Source: Paralichthys olivaceus
Taxonomy: Eukaryota > Chordata > Actinopteri > Pleuronectiformes > Paralichthyidae
DNA length: 64,000 nucleotides
Assembly (NCBI RefSeq): GCF_024713975.1
Contig: NC_091094.1
Span: 15,223,001-15,287,000 of the forward strand
Reading direction: 5' to 3'
This document shows, one piece after another, positions 13,265-25,725 of this stretch. Numbering within the stretch: position 1 is the first letter of the stretch; every line of letters starts with the position of its first letter. The notes beneath the pieces are model-generated. The model was given only the letters and a program-made list of their open reading frames with translations. It was not told the DNA's origin and made no database searches. The position numbers and the translations under genes were made by a program.

Positions 13265-13265
13265 C

Positions 13266-16200
13266 TCAGCTGTAGTTGTAGGTGAAGTTGTACGAGCTAG
13301 GCTCCTTCGGGACAGGGGGAGGGGCTTCTGGGATTGTGATGTTCTCAAGGTCAAGGAGGCGGAGCTTCATTTCCATGCTGATAAGAGTGTCCAGGTCACT
13401 GCGTGTGAGGTCGCTGCCCATCTCTCTGCCCAGCAGTGCACACAGGCCGTCGGTCCAGATGCAGTACTGCTCCAAAAAACACAACGCAATACACACACAC
13501 ATTAAGGATGAAGAACTCTTTGTCACAACAGGTGTTGCATGCTACAGTATATAGGGGATACCTTGTGTGTCAGTCCGTTAGTTGATTTGTGTCAAAACAT
13601 TTGGATCAGACTGAGAAGATATTGTGCACACCTGGTACTAACATCCGTCCTGAGAGATCCGGATCCAGGTTGGATCACAAAAGCCACATGTTAATACCAT
13701 GTGTGTATGGGGCCATTGTTTTTTGGTGTAATACTAATAAATCCAAGCAATTATAGATAAAGCTGATCAGCCTGGCCAATGGGAGGCAGCAGAACAAACT
13801 GGCAACACAACACTTCACATATCTGTTATACATATAAACAAACGATTATTAATTTATAAATAGAAATCAGACAGCAGCAATTATATCATTGACAGGTTTT
13901 TATGGCCCCTTGATGAATGATCCAATATTCACAGTCTCTTTACTCCGCTATGTTTAGGTAGTTGCTAACATTGTGAACTGTTGCTGAGCAAGTGGTGTTC
14001 TGAGGGCTTTTTGACGGTGAAACTGTGAGCTGGAAAACCAAAATAGCTGAAAGACATCACACTAAAAAAATGGTCCATAGTGCTAAGTGGAACCAAAGAG
14101 TCAGGGGATAATATTGTCAAGCTCTTTTCCAATTCAACATATTGAATCTATTGTTCGTATCATCATTTACACACTTAAAGTTAATTTGCTCAAATCGGAA
14201 TCAGTTAATGAGTATCTCAACTTCTGTCCAACTACCCAAACAAATCACACCAAGGGGGAAAGGGCAGTTTGATTTTAACAGACTAAAAAGGCACCCGTGT
14301 GAAAACATCACAACAACACGGAGTAGTGCAGCTTTAAGCCTCAGTGTTGCAGAGCTTACCTCATACTTGTTTGGTGCAACAAAATTGAGCGTCTCATCGG
14401 GATCGTAGAGGACAGAGAAGGCTAACTCCAGCACCTCCTGAGAGTCAGACAACACATTGTATTTACACTGGGTCACAGGAAAATTGAGAGAACAACGCAA
14501 ATGACAAGAAACAAAAAACTGTAAAAATAATACTACCTTGTTTTGTTTGAGAGCACTTTTTTCTTTCATATGAGGGCAGTCTTTCCCAGTTACCACCGAC
14601 TTGATATCTGATACAGGGACTATGAGGAATCCAAAAGACAGAATTAATGCATGGTCTGTTAAGGACAGTTTCACATTGTGTGTTATAAAAGGTTTGTTTC
14701 AGGAAGATGAAGCCATAAAAAAGGGTTTAAATGTGTCTTACTTTTGTCACTGAGGAGTTCAAAAGGCACTTCACCCTGAGGAGACTCATCCAGGTCCCCG
14801 TAGTGGAGCACTTTGTGATTCAGAGAGAGTCTGCAGAACCAAAACTTCTCTACAGTAGAGACAGTGAATACAATGCTTAGGTGATAATCAACAGCAGCAG
14901 TAACATGCTGAGTGAGTGACGGTATTGATGGCGTGTGAATACCTTGCCTTCGGCGGTTCCCCAGCTTACGAAAGCAGCTTCCCTCACACAGTCGGTTGAA
15001 TCGCTGCTGCTTGATGAGCTCTAAGATCTCGGGCTGAATTCTCTCCCGCAGCTCGCTGTGACACAAACACAGCTTCAACAACACAGACAAACGCACACAC
15101 ATGTGTACGATACTATACTATCTACGATTACTCTTATAGAGCTGAGTGTGGATTTGAGCAGCAATCTGTTGCTAATGATGCAATACTGTGACCATTTAGC
15201 TAAAGTACACTGCTGTGAATGTCCAGGGATGATAGAAACAAAGAGTTTAAGAATATAACAGTTAAATCACAGATTGTGTTGTGGACACAGACGTACATGA
15301 TAGGTGGAGACTGGAAGTCATCCTGGCTCATTCTCTCTGACTGCCGCAGACGCAGGATCTCTGAATAGTTGAGGCCTCTCAGTTTATTCTTCAGCTGGTC
15401 TAAAGATGACGGCTTCATGGCCAGAGCTCTGGTGATCTGCTCACGCACCACCTGCATCACCTGGTCACGGTTAACATGCACAGAAGCACACAAGAATGAT
15501 TGAGGAAAAATCATGATTGGTAACATTTTCCGATCTGCTTGCAATATTTTTGAACCATGAAGGATCTTGAGTTATAATTCACAGAACTCCTATTTTCCAC
15601 ATTTAGAAACTAGAAATCTTTGCCTATCGAAAGATATCAATATTTAAAATGTTAATATTAAGGGAAAAGGAAAAATTCACTCAGTACTCATACATTATTT
15701 ACTCACCACTATGCCGATTGAGGGGGTGAACAGCGCAGCACAAGCTCTCGCCTCATAGCTCTCGCCCAAGGGGCACGAACGTGAAAGCGCCTCCAGGCAG
15801 GAGGATAACAGTGGACATTTAGGCTAAAAACATGGAGTAAGCGCCGTTTCAAGTCGAATTTGAATGTCAGGGCTTATGGACACTTGGATGACACCACAGG
15901 ATCATTATGGAGGCAGTTTAAGATTTTTTTCTGTTGTTTTTTTATGTTTGAAGTGGTCACCAGTTACTTCAATTGTATTGGATTTGGCTACAACGCTGTT
16001 ACACCTGAAACTCCAAAAGTGTTTTGTGGACTCAAACACTTCATCCACCCCTTCATTAGCATAGTGGTGAGTAGGTGAGTGAATTCATTTTTTGGTGAAC
16101 TATTGCTTTGATGGTCTTAGTCCACTCTGACAATTCAATATTCGACTCCAGTCAAGTTCTCACACAACTGAAGGAAAATTAATGCAAACACGGATACACT

Positions 16201-19200
16201 TGAACACAATTTGAACTACTACTCTGAAGGGGTCTGAATACTTTCCGAAGACACTGTGCGATATATCTGTGATGTTTGAGTTGACACCCAAGCATACAAT
16301 GAAGGTTATGCTGGAAATGTAAACATGTATATAAATATGAATATCTTAAAGACAATTGTGAGTTCTTTAATCCCACACCTTGTTGAAGTCCTCAGCTGTG
16401 GCCCTCATCTCCTTCCAGGTTTTATTTAGCAGCTGAATGCAGACACAGAAGAACTCCTCCCACGCACGGTCATGGGTAAAGAACATGGGGTGGTAGTCGT
16501 TGCAGCCCTCATTAGCTAAGAAAAGAAAAGATTTACATTGTAAAATGAAATAATTGTGCGAAAGAAGAGTGAAAGAAGCATCCTTCATCATATTTTAAAG
16601 ATTATTTTTTGGCATTGTGCCTTACAGTATAGAAGGAGACAAACAAAACAAGGTCAGAGAGTGTTTCCTGGCCAGGAAATCGATCAGTGAACAATGCAGT
16701 TATGTGGTTTGTTTCTTTACACTTAGGACACTAGTGTTTATCCCATTTCGAGACAACTGTTCGATAAAAGTACACGAGTTACATCTACTGTTACACACTT
16801 CTACTTACGTAACTCTCCAACCTGGAGTATCTCGCACAACATTCGAGTGAGTTCGATGGCACACCGGCCAAAGGGACATTCGTGCTTGTCCTCTCGGCTA
16901 CTGTTCTCCAAGACAATCTGTCATGAGTGAGGAGACAAGTTAGGTGTGGTTGACTTCAACGCCTTTGTGAGCTGTGAGAAGTGATGCCCAAGGCCAAAAC
17001 TAACCCTGATGTACGTGTCCTGGTGAACTTTGGCCAGGTACAGCATGTTGTCCAGAGCCAGCATCCCTGGAGGAGTCTGGGTGAAATCCATCGCTGGGTT
17101 CACATGGTTCTTAACAAAGAAAAAATATGAGGAGGAGACAATGAAGCAGTTCAAAAACATAATCTATTTATATTTCTACTTTCTCTCCCCAAAGAGAAGA
17201 AATTGAGATCTGAAGACTCACAGTGAAACCCAGCATCTTGTAGTCCTTGGTGTACATGGCCTTTCTCTTCTCTGTGCCAGTGGGGTCATTTTCCCCATCA
17301 AAGGCAATCCTACGCAGCTCAAATATGATATCTCTCTGGGTCTGAGGCAAAACAAGAGGACATAATATCGACATACAGTTGTTTGAATTGAACAGCAGAA
17401 AAACATTAAGAAACTTTAAAAAAATCTTTACCTGGTCATTAGGATCCATTTTGGTCATCATTCTCTCTTCCAAAAGGTTAAAGGTCAACACCTGCAGCAC
17501 ATACAGCTGGTGTGCCATTTCCGCCTTAATTGGTCGATTTCCTCTTATAACATGCTGGAAAAGAAGAACTTTAGTAAGGAGCGAAATCTCTACATAGGTT
17601 GAAATTTGTGCACCAACAACCAATGAATAAATCATAGAGGACAAAAACAAATCCATCCCTAGGACGTAAAATGAAAAGCCTGATCGATTGTCCTTTAACA
17701 AGCTGAAGAGCATGTGCAATCGTCTGTCAAGAACATTTGAAGTGATTTTTGAAATTCTGCCTTTACACAGGTGATAACAGAGACAGTGGGAGCACCCAGC
17801 AGTTAACCAGGTCTCATTAAATCGTACGTCAGAGCGTGCAGTGCTGCAGGAAGGTTTCCTGGCTCTGGGACTCAGGACTGCAGCGTCTTCCTCACTAATA
17901 TTTGCAGCCACATCCAGATGAGTTGGTGCCAAAAGGAATTATTTTCAGAGCAGACTCTGTTCCACTTCATGGACTTCATGCCATATCAAATTTGCTGGTT
18001 TTGTGTCACAGCTCCCCAAGTGAGTACAGCTTTATCGCTTTCTGAACTGCTTTGTCTCAGGGCTGAAACTTTCAGACCTCAAATGACCACAAAACCCAAC
18101 AGAGAGTCTCAAAGAAGACTGAAGAGAAATATTCTGTATTTTTATAAAGTTTTTTTGCAATGACTTGATTCAAAACAGTCTCCAAGAGCTTCAAATTCAC
18201 TCCTGTGTATTTCACATCTGTCTGGAAGCTTAACAGCCAGTCGAGCAGAGCATTCACTTTATACTCACGTTGAGGATGATGGATCGCAAGTGTTTCTGGG
18301 CCAAAGTGCTCGCCATTTCCTGAGAGTAAGAGATACAATAATCCAACACACAGGTCAGAAAGAGCAGGAAGGAAGGAAGGAGCAGAAAAGTGGGAAGACC
18401 TCACTTCAAATATACCAACAGAAAATGGGAATTTAAAACGATTACTGGAATCGAGCAACATCCTGAAGCTATTTATTTGTATTTCTAGTTTGAACTCTTT
18501 GCTCCCTGCCTAATACATGGCAACACGGTCTAACTTCAATACGTCAACACAGTCTGTCTGCTGCTGCAGCAAGCTATGGTTCTTTCTCAATTTGCATGGA
18601 TTACGCAGAGGCTGTTCATGACTCAGAAACACCAGGAGAGAGTGAGGGAGGAGAAGGGCTGTGGGGCGGAGAGGACGGTATGAGATGCTGCGGGATGTGT
18701 ACTCACAGTGAGGTGCTGCTCCAGTGGGTTAGTATACTCCTCCTACGGGTTGAAGGGAGGGAGGAGGGACATGGGAGTAACAGTAATGGAAACACGGACC
18801 ATGAGATACAGGGATACATCACTGGCACAGCATGCAACAGAATACGGACATAGAACAGCACTATGTCGAATAAAACCTCACATGCTTTAAACAGCCCTCA
18901 GAGGAGAAGGTGATCTTTATATCAATACTGATGCATGACAGTCACTGCGGGGTCCCAGAGATGATAATCATTGAGCCATGGGGCCTCGACTATGGAGTAA
19001 CTTCAGGCTCAAAACACATGAACTGCTTCTGGATAAGAAAAGCCAGCATTTGCTAGGACTGTTGATAACCAGCTTCATATTACAGGAAATCAGGTTGGCA
19101 GATGTCAGGTAAAGTGAAACTGGATAATGAAAACATATTCTGGTAAAGGCCTCTGATAGGTTGGGGATATTAAAAAAGACACAAAAGTGGAGAGACAACC

Positions 19201-22200
19201 TAACAGCTGTTTGCAGTTTGTTGTTCCCTAAGTTTGGACAGAACTGGAAAAGAAACCCATTAAGTTTTGGTAAAGAATCCAGATCAGAGAGCAGAGCATT
19301 TTTCAGCATTTTCCATAATTATTCCTGCAGCTTGACGAAAAAAAAAATGTTTGAGGGACTAATATTACTACTAATATTTATGTGACTGTGAAGTTTTTCT
19401 GTAAATTAAAATGAAAATCTGGATCTAGTGAATTTAAATGTGGTTTCATGAAATCAAATCAAATACTTTCACTGTTTAAACTGTGATACTGCTGCTTTTG
19501 TCTCCCTTGTAAAAGATTGCATTAATCTCAATGGAACCAACCTGGTAAAATAAAGGCTAATAAATAAATAAATTAATTAATTATACATTGCTGCAAGACT
19601 TGCAGACTTATTTTGTGAGAAGTATTTAACAGCTGTAAACTGACTCAACTAAGCCAGACAGTATGTGCTGTATTTAACTCACTAGAACTGACTCAGATCC
19701 CCCTCCAGTGGTCAATAACCGCAACATGAAAAGTGTTCTTGTTCGATCATTTTTTAAAATTATGGATAAGAAATATTTTTACATCCTAATTTGCCCTAAA
19801 TTTAATGTCAAATGGTGGTTGACAGTTACTGAAGCCAAAACAACTGTCACAGTGAATCAGAATGACATGCAACACATGACTATCTCATCCACTTGTGACA
19901 TTTGCAAGTATGAAAGTGATCACTACCGAGGGGCTCGATAAAGACGCTGGAGCTGGATATGATATGCAACACAGGAAACATATATAAATAGAGTTGTTGT
20001 ACACACTCTGCATAATATCAATCTACTTTATTATTTAATTTTAAAGTAGTAATAGAGAAGTTTGTTCTTTTAAGTCTCCTTATAAAGTAAGACTCGAATG
20101 AGCAAAACACAATACCGATCGTCAGTGAAATCATAAATGGCTTGTCTCTAAAGTGAGTGAAAACATGGTTACCATGGTAACACCAAGTACAGTTTGGATT
20201 AACTGTCTGTGGAGGATTAACAGCTCATCCAAAAAAACGTAAAGTCAATACAGCACCTTCACGTTTCATCAGTAATACACACACAGAGTTTGAAGTTGAG
20301 TGGTTGTTGAGACAAAAAATTAAAGACAAATCCTCTATTGATATTCAGATGAAATATAACATCTTTTAGAAACACACACTGACACACACAGGGACAAAAC
20401 AGCATGAAACAGGATGAGGCACTGCAGTATGTTAGTGCACTATGTGAGCTGGGATAAAAGTGAGCACAGCTCAGGGAGATGGGACATTAGTGATCAGTGA
20501 TAGATTTCAAAAGGCACTCACTCCTTTAGTTTTTGTACATTTGTCTTGTGTTTCAAAGATATTTCAGATTCAGAAAAACTGTTTGTTTGTTTTTGTATCT
20601 CTTTTATCAAGATGAAGGATAATTGCGATATTAATGTGAATATAGACTTGCACCATTCAACGTTAGGTTACTAATCTTTTTTTTTTAATTAGATGTATCT
20701 GAATTGTTTAACAGAATTAATGGATCCCCTCTGAACTCTTTCTGTATATAGGCTACTGTAGCTGCTTTATGTTTTCTGGAACTTTTCCTGCCAGCCCCCT
20801 TATAAAACGTGTGAGAGTGAGACCATCTAAATGTTCTGGACATTTTCTTGTTGTTTTGAACATGTTTGGCGCAAACAAGCTCCTGCTGCTGTCTTCATAT
20901 GTGAAAGGCAAACTCCAGAAAATGTCCTGACCCAATTTTCTGGACATTTGCCAGCATTCATGTCTGTATATGGCTTATGACACTCATTCAGTCATGGCTG
21001 GAGGGCTGCTGTGAACTATTCTAACATATCTACAGCAAAACAAATGTACAAACCTAAAAGGAAGGTGAGTTCTACTTAGAGAGAGTTTGTCATTACAGCA
21101 ATGACTGTCAGACAGAATCCACAACATGTCAGCTGGCAGACAGACATCTACCCATGAGATTAGCCTTAACTGACCTACTGCTGCAAACATGAGCAGCCAG
21201 GGTGAGGCCACTCTCTGGTATCGAAAGAAGATATGACGACTATGACTAAATTTAGAATGATTATGCATGGGTTTTTTAATGTAATGCGCAGATTGAACAT
21301 TATTAGTATTCCTATTATGTGTATTCAGTCATTTTCTCTGTGACTACTGTTCACTGACCTGTCGTCTGTCCTCTGGTGCCTTCAGGAAAAGAGCGTTGAT
21401 GAGAGCGATGGCGTATGTCTGGATCTCCTGGTTCGACCTAAAGGATCATCCAGCATCATAACAACCAGTTAGAAGCATCGTGCTCCACAAATCTCCACAG
21501 ACAGCTACGCTACATCCCACTTATTTTTACTCTCTCACTGTAACTACTGCCATAGACTGTATATGAAGATGGCCGAGATGACATCCAGAACATCTTTATC
21601 CTGCCTAGTCCATGTTAATTGATGGGACATGGACTAAAGTAAAAAGTCAAAGTAAAACAAATATAATTTCTTACAGATGGTTTGTGTCATTTTAGGTAGT
21701 TAAATGTTCATTTTTCCAGTAAGTTATTAGTTCATCGAAAACGTTATTTAAAAATGGGGTGAAACATGATTGTCAGCTGAAACTGATCAATTGCATGTAT
21801 CAGCAGGAATTTGATACTCTGGGTCCAAACCATGATCACTACTGCTCCAAATGATGTCGAAAGCGCAAAATGGCGGCACCTGTACTCAGGATGGAAGTGG
21901 AGACACCCCGTCCATCTTAATTATCAGTCCATGAATATTTCTGAGGTGAGTGCAGGATTGTTAGACACCCCTCTTACATATAATAAAATGTCATTCGAAA
22001 TGTCTTTATTACCACAAAAAAGACCAAATCTAACAATCAATTGATCATACTAACAAACAATGTCTAACTAACAGAAACCTAATAGTTTATTATCAGAGTT
22101 TATGTTCAGTGAGACACTGACATGATCCCAGGTGACATATTCAATCATTATGATTATTGCGTGCATTTATTGTCTTGCTGCTTTAAACGCTCACTAGAAC

Positions 22201-25200
22201 ACAAAATGTGTATTAATCCACAGCTGAAAATAGTCCTGCGCAAGTGCATTTGAGAAACATCTGCTGAAAACTACAGATTCATACTGTTTGACTTTCTGGT
22301 TGGTTTTGGTCTTTTCAGTGGATTTTGTGACAAGAGAATAAAAATAGATTGGGTTCATCTAAAAATCCAGAACACACCCTTTAAATAATGCCATGAGCAT
22401 ATTACAACATCTTTTATTAAATCTTATTTCTTAGGTCGCCCCAGACAACCACATTCTCTCCTCAGCCCCCATAACAGAGTGCGGAGAGCCCCTGTGCATG
22501 TGTGTGTGCTCACACTTGCAGGTGCCCGATGAGTTGTCCCACGGTGATCTCCTGGGCCACTCGGTGGTAGAGGCTGTGGCTGTTGAGGACCATGCTCTCC
22601 AGGATTGCCAGAGAACGCTGAAGGATGGACACATCCACCATTGGCTGGTTCACATAACCCGCAATCTGAATTAGAGGAAGAGAAGATGCAACATAGACAT
22701 AACTGAGTGAATGTCAAAAGTCCGACTCTGAGCTCATTCAGTGTTTGTGTTAACCTTGTGTAAGTTTACGTAATCCTTAAAAGTCAAAAAGTTAAAGATG
22801 AAAATCTCTTTTCCTAAAGAAAAAAAAATTATATAGCGGTCAAGAAAGGACCCAGTCATTTCCGTCACGCAGGACAAAAGTAAAATAAGTAAATAAAAAC
22901 ATGTGAGTAAAAAGGAATAAAAGACCTTGTAACTTTTAACAAAGGAGATTTCTCCAGCAAGGTCTCTGTGAAAGTCGAATGAGTCAGATGAATGACTCTA
23001 TTGTTGGAGCAGGTACCTGTTTGATGAAGGAGAGAGAGATGAGGTCCCAGGACACAATGCCATGATCCATTAGCTCCAGAAAGGCAGTGAGAGTGAAGGC
23101 CAGCATTTCACCGAAGCTGAAGGAAGTGAAGGACAGTTATTGACTGTTCATATAAACTCACCTTCTAAATTCATTATAACTTCATGTAAAATTATGCAAA
23201 CTTGTGACAGATGTAACAACAACATAATTGGAAGTTTAGTTTCCAGACTGAATAAATATCACACTGTAATCACAAATCAGAAACTGTGCTCACTGGGTGC
23301 CACTCTCGACAAGACGTGCAAGTGTCCCGATGCCTTCCATGTTGATGAACTCTGCAGCAAAGGTTGGATCTGCAGACAGCTTGGCGAGCTCTTTCAGAGC
23401 CTCGAGGCGTGCGTCGATGCCGTGGGACTGGATCCTCTCCAAGAGCTGACGAGCAGCACGCGCCTGTTAGCCAGATAAAAAAAATGAAACATCACATCCA
23501 TGATGAATTTACCAATGAATGATGTTTTTAATGCTGTGCCTCAGGTCAAAAGCACTTAGAACAGGTTAGTTGATGTATTTGTGCATTTAAAGAGGAAGTA
23601 AGTATCAGAGGATGCAGCTACCAGCCAAGAAAAATTAGATCAAGTCACACGATTCTTTTGTTAAGGAGTAGCCCCACACGAAGATTAATGGTATACAACC
23701 ACTGTGACTTGGTGATTATTTTACTTTTTTTTGCAAGGACAGCTCAGATTTAGTGGTGGCAATACAACTGTTAACTTTCTGTACGGCTCATCTGCCTGGA
23801 CACTCTGATGCATCAGGTATTTAGAGTAAACAACTTTGCTTACGACATCATCAGACTCCAGAAAACTTCATTCCATCACCCTGAAAGATTTCCCTCACAC
23901 AGTGCATCTTAAAAGGAAACTTACAAGGTCACATTTTAGAGTTTCAAAAATCTTTCACAGACCTGCACAAATGTAGAATTTGATGTGTGCAATCCTTGTA
24001 TAGTTACTACACAATATTAATTACAGAACAAATTGTTCGAAACTGAACAGGACTATGAAGGAGTGTCACTCACAGGAGAAATGGCTAATCGAAGGATGGT
24101 CCCGTTTTTGATTTCACCACGGCTCTAAAAAGGTAATAGAGGAGGAATTTATGTACAAGATCAACAGTGATTTACAAAGTTATCAACAGAAGTTTAGAGA
24201 GAAAACAGTGGAGCTTACCTGCTCAGTGATATAAAGCTGAGGGCCATCGGCATAACGCAGGGCAAACTGCTCTGCGCCTGACAAAGACCAGCTGAGGACA
24301 AACACAGAGAGAAAAGGTATAACTCAGTTTGAGTGTATCTACCACAAACTCAGAGGACCATAATGCAGCAGTGTTAAAATGCAGCATAGTACACATGAAC
24401 AAAAGGTTGCTGAGAGTCAGCCTCCTCCCTGCAGCAGTCGTACTTACACAGAGAGAGATTGCGGAGGAGAATTATTCAGTGGGTGTTTAACAGTGAAGTG
24501 CAAAGATTTTTCCGTTTCAAGAGTCATCAGGAGAGGACATATCTCCACCCACAAAACTCGACAGAGCAGATGAGCTGGTGCTATCACAGTTACCTGAAGT
24601 CGTGATACAGTTTTTCCCGCAATAATGAAGAAGACACACAAGTCAAACACGTTATATTGATTTCATTTTATTAGCTATGCTCCACTGAAGTTTGTGGTTT
24701 TCAGTGGCTCCACATCAGTTTTCAACTCAAGTCCTCAATTTAATTTATAGGAGCTATGCATAATTAACAAATGCACCTTTTGTCATAATAATAATAACCT
24801 AAATGATTGCCTTTTTAGTTCAATCTAAATAAAACCAAAGGCCAAGACACGTTGAAGATTTTACCAATATTCAGTCATTTGGTGATTGAACAGAAATATA
24901 AAAGATAATGATACAACTACAGCTCTGTGGTATGCAGAATCATATAAATGTCACTGTGTCCTTTGACAACTCAAACATGATCACTTTATCTTGTGTCCAA
25001 GTGACAGCCGATCAAAAGTTGAAGAAACTCTCTCACCCAGAGATATCACATTCAAGAGACCAAAAACTAATCTTTTGAGCCCACCGTGACGTTGACCTTT
25101 GACCACTGAAATCTAATCAATTTATCAGTGGGTCCAAGTGAATTGTGCCAGATGTGATGAAATTCCCAACAGGACATCCTATTATGTCACATTAAGATAT

Positions 25201-25725
25201 AACATTCCAAAAAACATAGAGATACTTTGTGAAGCCACTGTGACCATGACCTTTGATCTTCGGCTACTAAATCAAGTGAGTTAATCCTTGAGTCCAAGTT
25301 AATGTTTGTGCAAAAGGATTCCTTGTTTTTGTTCTAGACATATCATCTTGTACCACCAAAATCTAATCAGTGCATCCTTTAGTTGAAGTGAATATTTGTA
25401 CCAAATGTTAGGAAATTCCCAAGCGTCTTAATGGGACGTACGTATGACGGGACAACCTGAAAAAAAAAATCATCAGTAAAATGTAAGGATATGAAGGATC
25501 AATGCTTACCCATCACATACTTCTCGTATTATTGAGGACAAAGGTCTTTTCTGCAAACAGAAAAAAAACAAAGATGTAAAATGACATAGTCATTGATGAT
25601 GTAGTACAGCAGTTTTATTTCATGTTATATTCTACACAAATACAGACCTGGTCCATCTCTATGAGCTGAGCATTAGCACCCGGCCATTCAATAGCCACCT
25701 TCACGATGTCGGCAGGGGGTGGCAT
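13266..25725 (-). CDS. elmo2: Engulfment and cell motility protein 2 (ELMO2), 20 coding exons
   Basis: ELMO2 joins DOCK-family proteins to form a bipartite Rac guanine-nucleotide exchange factor in cell migration and engulfment, acting in the cytosol and at the membrane. Exons, in transcript order: 25648-25725, 25510-25550, 24219-24291, 24074-24124, 23294-23463, 23017-23116, 22514-22665, 21359-21437, 18269-18319, 17432-17554, 17222-17341, 17005-17109, 16809-16917, 16379-16515, 15297-15460, 14943-15055, 14742-14849, 14537-14619, 14360-14437, 13266-13466. They total 2136 nt (711 aa; human is about 720) and every junction keeps phase. The protein starts [16 protein letters not shown] and has armadillo-like repeats, the ELMO domain ([18 protein letters not shown]), a PH domain ([16 protein letters not shown]) and a proline-rich end ([14 protein letters not shown]). 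[15 protein letters not shown] marks ELMO2 rather than ELMO1. An untranslated exon upstream is implied by the acceptor at 25744. Confidence 0.97.
13628..13720. repeat. Probable dispersed repeat fragment in elmo2 intron
   Basis: The stretch containing ACATCCGTCCTGAGAGATCC and GTTGGATCACAAAAGCCAC resembles a dispersed teleost sequence I have seen before. Family unknown; identified only by pattern memory. Confidence 0.3.
15660..16107. mobile_element. Teleost MITE (family B) in an elmo2 intron
   Basis: The ends are inverted (AAATTCACTCAGTACTCA... and ...GTGAGTGAATTCATTTTTTGG TGAAC), and the interior contains CACCACTATGCCGATTGAGGGGG and GTTTTGTGGACTCAAACACTTCATCCACCC-type text. A second, truncated copy in the same orientation is at 54530-54879, where long segments such as GTGGTCACCATTTACTTCA match. 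Further end fragments are at 40161-40205 and 63958-64000. It interrupts the elmo2 intron between exons 15297-15460 and 16379-16515. Confidence 0.7.
18707..18742 (-). CDS. elmo2: Candidate 36-nt in-frame micro-exon of elmo2
   Basis: Between the exon ending ...APEDRRQ (21359-21437) and the exon starting [10 protein letters not shown] (18269-18319) lies a 36-nt open segment. Its acceptor follows a long pyrimidine tract (CCTCCTCCCTCCCTTCAACCCGTAG), and its donor is strong (ACT|GTGAGTAC). It is phase 0 on both sides and would insert [12 protein letters not shown] after residue 248, giving a 723-aa form. The human ELMO2 sequence as I recall it has no such insert. An alternative GAG acceptor three bases in would give 33 nt. 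It may be a tissue-specific cassette exon or chance; no transcript evidence is available here. Confidence 0.45.
21545..21935. repeat. Dispersed repeat fragments in elmo2 intron
   Basis: CCATAGACTGTATATGAAGATGG near the left end and AAAATGGCGGCACCTGTACTC near the right end are phrases typical of a widespread fish non-autonomous element. The interior is degraded and no clear termini can be drawn. Confidence 0.4.
24955..25465. repeat. Diverged tandem repeat block in elmo2 intron
   Basis: The theme 'ccactgtgaccatgacctttgatc / accactgaaatctaatcaatttatcagtgggtccaagtgaat / caaatgt..gaaattccc' recurs at least three times (about 25085, 25235 and 25355). The block ends in a 'gacgggacaacctgaaa' tail. 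I recognise this as a common teleost repeat with internal minisatellite structure. Confidence 0.6.

Larger units (their letters stand above)
8230..13265. other. Gene-poor region between lrrn2 and elmo2, including the elmo2 3' UTR
   Basis: No coding exon is visible. elmo2 transcription from the other strand ends somewhere here, so the right part is its 3' UTR of unknown length. The region holds a fragment of the family C repeat (about 8380-8480) and the AT microsatellite at 10921-11018; otherwise it is AT-rich unique-looking sequence. Confidence 0.5.
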
